Source: Thermoanaerobaculia bacterium
GTDB lineage: Bacteria; Acidobacteriota; Thermoanaerobaculia; Multivoradales; UBA5704
Direction of reading: 5' to 3'
NCBI GenBank assembly: GCA_025937035.1
Contig: JAICSG010000280.1
Location: 1-5,898, forward strand
DNA: 5,898 bases
Part shown: piece after piece, positions 1 to 3,583 of the stretch
Layout: each line of letters begins with the position of its first letter
How positions within the stretch are numbered: the first letter of the stretch is position 1
Notes under the pieces: model-generated
Seen by the model: only the letters and a program-made list of their open reading frames with translations
Databases searched by the model: none
What the model was told of the DNA's origin: nothing
Position numbers and translations under genes: made by a program

Positions 1-10
1 GCCCCGCTGG

Positions 11-48
11 GGCGGGTATTTGGCTCCAGGTTTCCGAAAATACCCGCC
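11..48. repeat. Hairpin, 11-bp stem, at left edge
   Basis: Bases 11-21 (GGCGGGTATTT) are exactly complementary to 38-48 (AAATACCCGCC), leaving a 16-base loop. A smaller hairpin precedes it at 1-13 (GCCCC, loop GCT, GGGGC) and another follows at 44-58 (CCGCCC, loop GCT, GGGCGG). The right side overlaps the left arm of the larger inverted repeat at 43-251, so the structures compete. The window edge probably cuts the element, which may continue to the left. Confidence 0.6.
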
Positions 49-251
49 CGCTGGGCGGAATTTATCCAGCCTGGGGTGTCAACCCCAGGTAGAAGGCCAA
101 AGAAGATCCCAAGCCCCTACAGGGGCCGGCATATCCTTGTCGATTGGAGGCTCAGGCCGAGGTGTCGGCCCTGCGGGGCTAATGAAGGTGGGGGGTGGAC
201 CCAACCTGGGGTTGATACCCCAGGCTGGATAAATTCCGCCCTGCGGGCGGG
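43..251. repeat. Inverted-repeat element with 48-base arms (MITE/REP-like)
   Basis: Bases 43-90 and 204-251 are reverse complements at 46 of 48 positions. Each arm contains its own hairpin: CCTGGGGT with a 4-base loop and ACCCCAGG (70-89 and 205-224), plus a CCGCCC/GGGCGG hairpin (44-58 and 236-250). The 113-base centre holds further hairpins: GCCCCT/AGGGGC (113-126) and GGCCGA/TCGGCC (155-170). No credible gene lies here; the short frames crossing it simply read through palindromes. The layout resembles clustered palindromic repeats (REP/BIME type, often associated with IS200-like RAYT transposases) or a transposase-less MITE. I see no obvious target-site duplication, so the mobile nature is inference. 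Confidence 0.75.
236..250 (-). terminator. Hairpin downstream of yhbY
   Basis: CCGCCC, loop TGC, GGGCGG forms a 6-bp GC-only stem about 20 bases beyond the yhbY stop codon. It is the outer hairpin of the right arm of the inverted repeat. There is no U-run after it on the minus strand, so it is at best a weak intrinsic terminator or an mRNA 3'-end stabiliser. Confidence 0.25.
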
Positions 252-270
252 CCCTTGTTGAGGGGGGAAC

Positions 271-570
271 CTACCCCGGCAAATCGATCGTCCGCTTCTC
301 CGGGTCCGGCTGTTGGCGATACAGGGTGAGCACGAATCCCACCATCGCCACCCAGGCGCTATTGGTGCGCTCGGCGATCTCGTGGGAGAGCTCGCGCTTC
401 TGGCCGCCGGGGTCGGAGATCCTCACCTTGATCAGCTCGTGGATGTCCAGGGCCTCGTCAATCGACTCGATGACCCCGCCGGTGAGGCCGTTCTTTCCCA
501 CCTGGACCACGGGCTTGAGATAGTGGGCCATCCCCCTCAGATACTTCCGTTGCGCTCCGGTCAGCTCCAT
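271..570 (-). CDS. yhbY: YhbY family RNA-binding protein (CRM domain)
   Basis: The 99-residue product spans essentially one CRM (CRS1-YhbY) domain, the usual length for bacterial YhbY. Visible hallmarks are an N-terminal QRKYLRGMAHYLKPVVQVG stretch, the RNA-binding loop GKNGLT (residues 25-30), the ELIKVRI strand (45-51) and the family ending RTIDLPG, close to the E. coli RKISLPR ending. YhbY associates with the pre-50S ribosomal subunit; the role here is inferred from the family. The start at 570 is chosen because a strong GAGGAGGGAG site lies 6 bases upstream; the frame stays open as far as about 1290 but that extension resembles nothing and crosses another gene and a repeat array. It is transcribed away from the NTF2-like gene at 625. 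Its 3' end runs into the inverted-repeat element. Confidence 0.95.
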   Translation of the reverse strand: MELTGAQRKYLRGMAHYLKPVVQVGKNGLTGGVIESIDEALDIHELIKVRISDPGGQKRELSHEIAERTNSAWVAMVGFVLTLYRQQPDPEKRTIDLPG

Positions 571-576
571 GCCGTT

Positions 577-586
577 CTCCCTCCTC
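577..586 (-). promoter_or_regulatory. Shine-Dalgarno site of yhbY
   Basis: Minus strand GAGGAGGGAG, 6 bases before the ATG at 570-568. It settles the start codon of yhbY against the much longer open frame behind it. Confidence 0.8.
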
Positions 587-624
587 AGGCCGATTCTGTC
601 AGAGCGTGAGAAGATGCCGCCATC

Positions 625-1035
625 ATGCCGGCCTCCGAAGAGTGGGATCGCGAGATCGACGAGCTGTTCGCCGCCTGGACGGAGGCCGGGAAGCGGGGGG
701 ACGCCGCCGCCCTGGTCTCCCTGACCACCGAGGACGCGGAATTCTGGACCCATGGCGCGCCGGCGGTAAAGGGGCGGCAAGCCGTGACCGCCATGCTCGA
801 GGGGTTCTTCGCGGGCTTCCGCTTCGAGCAGAGCTTCGAAGCCCTGGAGCGGATCGTCCTGGACGGCTGGGCCTTCGTGCGCGGCATCGAGCACAACCGG
901 GTGACGCCGAAGGGAGGAGAGACCGTCGAGATCCGCCAGCGGGCTTTCATGGTCCTGCGGCGAGAGGAGGACGGCCGGTGGCGTTTCGCCCGCGGGATGA
1001 CCAATCTGGAGGCCCGCCCGGCGAATCCCAGATGA
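625..1035 (+). CDS. SnoaL/NTF2-like fold protein (DUF4440-type)
   Basis: The 136-residue product has the pattern of small NTF2-like proteins of the SnoaL/DUF4440/SgcJ-EcaC group: an amphipathic N-terminal helix EIDELFAAWTEAGKRGDAAAL (about 10-30), then LTTEDAEFW (33-41), a PAVKGRQAV turn (46-54), then alternating strands ending RAFMVLRREEDGRWRFARG (106-124). The family forms cone-shaped folds used as small-molecule enzymes, isomerases or binding modules; no catalytic identity can be assigned from the sequence. No signal peptide or membrane segment is seen, so it is probably cytoplasmic. The start is uncertain: only a weak GAGAAG lies 11 bases upstream. It diverges from yhbY with a 54-base gap that must hold both promoters. 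The stop codon abuts the tandem array starting about 1038. Confidence 0.8.
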   Translation: MPASEEWDREIDELFAAWTEAGKRGDAAALVSLTTEDAEFWTHGAPAVKGRQAVTAMLEGFFAGFRFEQSFEALERIVLDGWAFVRGIEHNRVTPKGGETVEIRQRAFMVLRREEDGRWRFARGMTNLEARPANPR

Positions 1036-1037
1036 AG

Positions 1038-1280
1038 ATGACGGTCTTCGAGAGTTGGATAGGGGTTCGCGAAGAAAGATGGCGCGTTTTTTCCCGGGAT
1101 AACGGCCCGGGAGCCCAGGATGGCGCTTTGGGAAGGAAGATGGCGGCTCGGATAGAGATCCGGGGCTCCATCTGTCGAGGATGGCGGCTCGGGAAGAAAG
1201 ATGGCCGCCCGGGAAGCTAAAAAACCGGCCGGGAAGCGAAAAATCCATCCGGACGCTGAAAACGAGCGCCGGGAATCTTC
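1038..1280. repeat. Degenerate tandem array, 20/21-base unit, about 12 copies
   Basis: Units begin at 1038, 1059, 1079, 1099, 1120, 1140, 1160, 1181, 1201, 1221, 1241 and 1261. The clearest copy is 1181-1200, ATGGCGGCTCGGGAAGAAAG. The copies at 1059, 1120 and 1140 each match it at 16 of 20 positions, and 1201 at 15; copies at 1038, 1160 and after 1221 are weaker. Unit lengths run 21,20,20 three times, then all 20, giving a 61-base higher-order spacing for the first nine units. Because most units are not a multiple of three and no frame is conserved, this is non-coding. It fills the whole gap between the NTF2-like and DCC genes apart from the last 33 bases. Function is unknown. Confidence 0.75.
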
Positions 1281-1306
1281 GGAGCGCCAAATCCTGGCTC
1301 TAGAAT
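1278..1306 (+). promoter_or_regulatory. Candidate sigma70-type promoter of the DCC gene
   Basis: TTCGGA (1278-1283), a 17-base spacer, then TAGAAT (1301-1306), which matches TATAAT at 5 of 6 positions. The -35 is poor (3 of 6). The predicted transcription start is about 1313-1314, that is, at the ATG itself, and no Shine-Dalgarno sequence precedes that ATG. This fits a leaderless mRNA but is inference from spacing. Confidence 0.4.
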
Positions 1307-1313
1307 CATCCGG

Positions 1314-1718
1314 ATGGTCACCGAGCACCCCATCGTCCTCTTCGACGGCGTCTGCAACCTCTGCAACCGCTCGGTCCAATTCATCATCCAGCGGGACCCC
1401 GAAGGCCGATTCCGCTTCGCCTCCCTCCAGTCGCCTCTGGGGGAGGAGCTCCGGGCCCTGCTCAAGATCGATCCCCAGGAGGTCGACAGCGTCATCCTGG
1501 TCGAGGGGGACCGCTGGTACAAGGAGAGCGACGCCGCCCTGCGCATCGCCCGGGAGATGAGCGGCGCCTGGAGGGCCCTGTGGGTGCTCCGTTTCCTGCC
1601 GCGCTTTCTCCGGGACGGAGCCTACCGTCTCATCGCCCGCAACCGCTACCGCTGGTTCGGCAGGCAGGAGACCTGCTGGCTGCCGACGCCGGAGCTCCGG
1701 GGGCGGTTTCTGTCGTAG
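1314..1718 (+). CDS. DCC-family thiol-disulfide oxidoreductase (DUF393)
   Basis: The 134-residue protein opens with the family signature IVLFDGVCNLCNRSVQFI (7-24): an aspartate at 11 and a CxxC-type pair C14/C17 giving the DxxCxxC motif that names the DCC (YuxK-like) family. It continues with RFRFASLQSPLG (32-43), SVILVEGDRWYKESDAALRI (59-78) and a basic tail RNRYRWFGRQETCWLPTPE (109-127). Length and motif order fit the family. Proteins of this group are presumed redox enzymes with a thioredoxin-like start; the substrate is not known. No signal peptide is seen, so it is probably cytoplasmic. The start ATG has no ribosome-binding site but sits just after a TAGAAT box. A link to the Cys-rich products downstream is tempting but unproven, since they are secreted or modified elsewhere. 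Confidence 0.9.
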   Translation: MVTEHPIVLFDGVCNLCNRSVQFIIQRDPEGRFRFASLQSPLGEELRALLKIDPQEVDSVILVEGDRWYKESDAALRIAREMSGAWRALWVLRFLPRFLRDGAYRLIARNRYRWFGRQETCWLPTPELRGRFLS

Positions 1719-1721
1719 CTA

Positions 1722-1859
1722 CCCAGCGGCCTTCTTGAGGCGCTCGGAGGCTGAGTGGTCATGGTCGCCAGGCTCAAAGTGGCTATTGTGCGGCTCCGCT
1801 CGGGCGCCACAGACTGGAGCCGATGAGTATGGAGGGCAACTACTAAAAGGAGGAGACTG
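1722..1859 (-). other. Short open minus-strand segment in the gap before the Cys-rich gene
   Basis: The 143 bases between the DCC stop and the next start carry no plus-strand gene. On the minus strand a 46-codon stretch is open, has no ATG, and ends in a TAG at 1721-1719. Its end reads EPHNSHFEPGDHDHSASERL then KKAAG, which looks more like the tail of a real protein than chance. It could be the remnant of a lost gene or transposase, or coincidence. The plus strand also has a 7-base inverted repeat (CGGCTCC at 1791-1797, GGAGCCG at 1816-1822) near where a promoter for the Cys-rich gene would be. No convincing -35/-10 pair is seen. Confidence 0.2.
1847..1853 (+). promoter_or_regulatory. Strong Shine-Dalgarno site of the Cys-rich gene
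   Basis: AAGGAGG, eight bases before the ATG at 1862. It is among the best ribosome-binding sites in the window, which argues that the small secreted protein is genuinely and strongly translated. Confidence 0.85.
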
Positions 1860-1861
1860 TC

Positions 1862-2257
1862 ATGAGAAGAGCTCTGATCGTCGGGTGCGCCGCTCTCTTC
1901 ATCTCCATCGCCGGTCTGGCCCAGACGCCGAGCCCGGCCCCGCTTTCTCAGGAGGCCCTGGCGGCCATCCTGGGGCAGCCCGCTGTCACAGGTGAGCTCA
2001 CGTCACCGCAAACCGAGGAACCGGTTCTCGCCTCGGCGAAGCGCCATCTCCCGTTGAAGGCCACCTGCACCGCGAAATGCCCGTTCAGCACCACTGTAAG
2101 CTGCACCACCTCGGGCTCGTGCAGCTCGGTGGACGGCACCAGTTGCTCGGCGAAAGGACACGTCACCTGTAACGGCGTCACGACCTCCTGCGCCACTTGC
2201 TACGTCAACTGCCGCTGTGCAGGCTCCAGCGACACCTTCTGCAGGGCCAATTGCTAG
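1862..2257 (+). CDS. Secreted cysteine-rich small protein, unknown function
   Basis: The 131-residue product starts with a Sec signal peptide: MRR, a hydrophobic stretch ALIVGCAALFISIAGLA (4-20) and a likely cleavage after A20. A cysteine-free linker follows, with a predicted helix LSQEALAAILGQP (28-40). From residue 69 to the last residue there are 12 cysteines (69, 73, 81, 87, 95, 103, 110, 113, 117, 119, 127, 131), an even number suited to six disulfides or to metal binding. The domain is also rich in Thr and Ser and has a central KGHVTCNGVTTSC block. I cannot name a family; similar small Cys-rich exported proteins seem common in Acidobacteriota, from memory only. The start is fixed by AAGGAGG. 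The gene lies 67 bases before the RiPP-like precursor gene, in the same direction, and both end in TxCxANC. Codon third positions look less G/C-biased than in accA or recJ, which fits an accessory gene. Confidence 0.8.
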   Translation: MRRALIVGCAALFISIAGLAQTPSPAPLSQEALAAILGQPAVTGELTSPQTEEPVLASAKRHLPLKATCTAKCPFSTTVSCTTSGSCSSVDGTSCSAKGHVTCNGVTTSCATCYVNCRCAGSSDTFCRANC

Positions 2258-2310
2258 CCGGAAGCCGCCATCCTCGTCCTGGTCCGGAGGCTCTGCGGCA
2301 CCTCTTCATC

Positions 2311-2317
2311 AGGAGGT
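2311..2317 (+). promoter_or_regulatory. Strong Shine-Dalgarno site of the RiPP-like precursor gene
   Basis: AGGAGGT, seven bases before the ATG at 2325. It fixes the start of the 50-residue peptide and excludes the longer overlapping frame that begins in the preceding gene. Confidence 0.85.
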
Positions 2318-2324
2318 ACCACCC

Positions 2325-2477
2325 ATGAAACGGAGAGACGTCAAGAAGCTGAGCCTGAGCCGGGAGACCCTGAGCGCGCTCGACGATTCGCGGCTGGCGG
2401 AAGCGGTGGGGGGCGCCACGAAGCCGCTCACCCTCTGCGTGAGCTGCAAGACCGAGTGCACCGCTAACTGCGCCTGA
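2325..2477 (+). CDS. Putative RiPP precursor, class I lanthipeptide-like, GG leader
   Basis: The 50-residue peptide divides into a charged leader (1-30) and a small core (31-50). The leader carries KKLSLSRETLSALDD (7-21) and ends RLAEAVGG (23-30); this K-L-x-L-x-(K/R)-E-T-L followed by a Gly-Gly end is the pattern of class I lanthipeptide-type and GG-family natural-product precursors known from Bacteroidota and Acidobacteriota. Predicted cleavage is after G30. The core contains five Ser/Thr (T32, T36, S40, T43, T46) and four Cys (38, 41, 45, 49), arranged TxC, SC, TxC, TxxC, which suits dehydration and thioether ring formation. No LanB, LanC, protease or transporter gene is in the window, so modification would have to occur in trans or from genes elsewhere. 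It may instead be an unmodified or disulfide-bonded peptide. It is probably co-transcribed with the secreted Cys-rich gene and is followed by a hairpin. Confidence 0.8.
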   Translation: MKRRDVKKLSLSRETLSALDDSRLAEAVGGATKPLTLCVSCKTECTANCA

Positions 2478-2491
2478 GCCGGCCGTGCCCC

Positions 2492-2513
2492 GCCCGGGGA
2501 GCGATCCCCGGGC
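2492..2513 (+). terminator. Stem-loop after the RiPP-like gene
   Basis: A perfect 9-bp stem, GCCCGGGGA / TCCCCGGGC, closes on a GCGA tetraloop of the GNRA class, 15 bases after the stop codon. There is no T-run after it, so it may be a Rho-aided terminator or a 3' mRNA stabiliser rather than a classical intrinsic terminator. Confidence 0.5.
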
Positions 2514-2515
2514 CA

Positions 2516-2535
2516 TCTGTCGGCGCGCCGACAGA
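2516..2535. repeat. Perfect 20-base palindrome
   Basis: TCTGTCGGCGCGCCGACAGA reads the same on both strands. It follows the hairpin at 2492-2513 by two bases and lies 34 bases upstream of the candidate accA -35 box. As RNA it could form an 8-bp stem with a CGCG loop, giving a second termination hairpin; as DNA it is a good dimeric-protein operator. The sequence alone does not decide. Confidence 0.6.
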
Positions 2536-2569
2536 CCCTCAAGGATCGCCTTTCAAGTAACGTCTCACG

Positions 2570-2599
2570 TTGACCTCCGGCCCTCCCTCCTGCTAGTTT
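2570..2599 (+). promoter_or_regulatory. accA: Candidate accA promoter, extended -10 type
   Basis: TTGACC (2570-2575, 5 of 6 to the -35 consensus), an 18-base spacer, then TGCTAGTTT (2591-2599), an extended -10 (TGn plus TAGTTT). Predicted start of transcription is about 2606, four bases before the ATG at 2610. A short dyad AACGT-CTC-ACGTT (2559-2571) overlaps the first bases of the -35 box and might be an operator. Confidence 0.5.
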
Positions 2600-2609
2600 G
2601 CCGGGCGCC

Positions 2610-3563
2610 ATGGCGATCTCCGATTCCGCGTTCGACGAGCCCCTGAACGAGCTCCGCCGCAAGATCAAGGAGCTGGAAGGGTTCCCGGCCGGCAGCGGCC
2701 AGGAGAAGGAGCTGGAGCGCCTGCGCAACACCCTGCGCAAGAGCACCTCCGACGTCTACGCCGGCCTCAGCCGCTGGCAGAAGGTGCTGGTGGCCCGCCA
2801 TCAGGACCGTCCGTACACCCTCGAATACGTCCAGGCCCTGATGACCGACTGGGTCGAGATCCACGGCGACCGTGGCTTCGGGGACGATCCCGCCATCGTG
2901 GCCGGGCTCGCCACCTTCCGCGGCCGCAGCGTGGCCGTGGTCGGCCACCAGAAGGGGCGCGACACCAAGGAGCGGATCTGGCGCAATTTCGGCCAGCCGC
3001 GCCCCGAGGGGTACCGCAAGGCCCTGCGGGTGATGAAGATGGCGGAGAAGTTCGGCCTCCCGGTCCTCACCTTCATCGACACCGCCGGCGCCTACCCCGG
3101 GCTCGACGCCGAGGAGCGCGGCCAGGCCGAGGCGATCGCCCGCAATCTCATCGAGATGGCGGTGCTGGAGGTGCCGATCATCGTCACCGTGACCGGCGAG
3201 GGGGGGAGCGGCGGCGCCCTGGCGCTCGGGGTGGGGGACCGCGTGCTGATCCTCGAATACGCCACCTACTCGGTGATCTCGCCCGAGGGGTGCGCCGCCA
3301 TCCTCTGGAAGGACCAGGACAGGAAGGCCGAGGCCGCCGAGGCGATGAGGATGACGGCCCCCGACCTGCTCGCCCTGGGCGTGGTGGACGAGATCGTCCC
3401 CGAGCCCCCGGGCGGCGCCCACACCGATCCGGACGCCACCTGCCGCCGGGTGGGGGACGCGGTCGAGCGCGCCCTCCAGGAGCTCTCCCGCCTCCCCACC
3501 AAAGAGCTGCTCGCCCGCCGCTACGACAAGTTCCGGGGCCTCGGCCGTTTTGACGAGGATTGA
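2610..3563 (+). CDS. accA: Acetyl-CoA carboxylase carboxyltransferase subunit alpha
   Basis: AccA with AccD transfers the carboxyl group from biotin-carboxyl carrier protein to acetyl-CoA, making malonyl-CoA for fatty-acid synthesis in the cytoplasm. The 317-residue length matches E. coli AccA (319). Family blocks are all present: helical N-terminus (10-45), RPYTLEYVQAL (67-77), HGDRGFGDDPAIVAGLA (85-101), GHQKGRDTKER (112-122), NFGQPRPEGYRKALRVM (126-142), FIDTAGAYPG (155-164), the oxyanion-type glycine stretch TGEGGSGGALALG (195-207) and SVISPEGCAAILWKD (221-235). The family usually has FIDTPGAYPG; here P is A, a mild variant. ATG 2610 is preferred over an in-frame TTG at 2598, which lies inside the -10 box. 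No Shine-Dalgarno sequence precedes it, consistent with a very short leader. It stops 20 bases before recJ. No accD lies in the window. Confidence 0.95.
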   Translation: MAISDSAFDEPLNELRRKIKELEGFPAGSGQEKELERLRNTLRKSTSDVYAGLSRWQKVLVARHQDRPYTLEYVQALMTDWVEIHGDRGFGDDPAIVAGLATFRGRSVAVVGHQKGRDTKERIWRNFGQPRPEGYRKALRVMKMAEKFGLPVLTFIDTAGAYPGLDAEERGQAEAIARNLIEMAVLEVPIIVTVTGEGGSGGALALGVGDRVLILEYATYSVISPEGCAAILWKDQDRKAEAAEAMRMTAPDLLALGVVDEIVPEPPGGAHTDPDATCRRVGDAVERALQELSRLPTKELLARRYDKFRGLGRFDED

Positions 3564-3568
3564 TTGAC

Positions 3569-3573
3569 GAGGG
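3569..3573 (+). promoter_or_regulatory. recJ: Shine-Dalgarno site of recJ within a small duplication
   Basis: GAGGG lies 10 bases before the TTG start at 3584. It sits in the second copy of TTGACGAGG, present at 3550-3558 (end of accA) and again at 3564-3572. The 14-base blocks 3550-3563 and 3564-3577 match at 11 of 14 positions, so the recJ ribosome-binding site looks like it arose by tandem duplication of the accA tail. Confidence 0.5.
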
Positions 3574-3583
3574 ATAACCGGCT

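Noticed and set aside
20..261. Two short plus-strand frames at the left edge
   Set aside because: They read straight through the inverted repeats, have no ribosome-binding site and no recognisable protein pattern.
1038..1280. Possible CRISPR array
   Set aside because: The copies are directly adjacent, strongly diverged and lack unique spacers. No cas gene is present.
571..1290. N-terminal extension of yhbY on the minus strand (open frame of 339 codons in total)
   Set aside because: The YhbY domain starts exactly at the ATG at 570 with a strong ribosome-binding site. The extension has no recognisable domain and runs antisense through the NTF2-like gene and the tandem array.
2217..2477. Longer 86-codon version of the RiPP-like gene starting inside the Cys-rich gene
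   Set aside because: The internal ATG at 2325 has an ideal AGGAGGT site, and the leader pattern starts there. The added residues look like out-of-frame sequence of the preceding gene.
2598..2609. Upstream TTG start for accA (321 residues)
   Set aside because: The TTG overlaps the candidate -10 box, lacks a ribosome-binding site and would add four residues not needed for family length.
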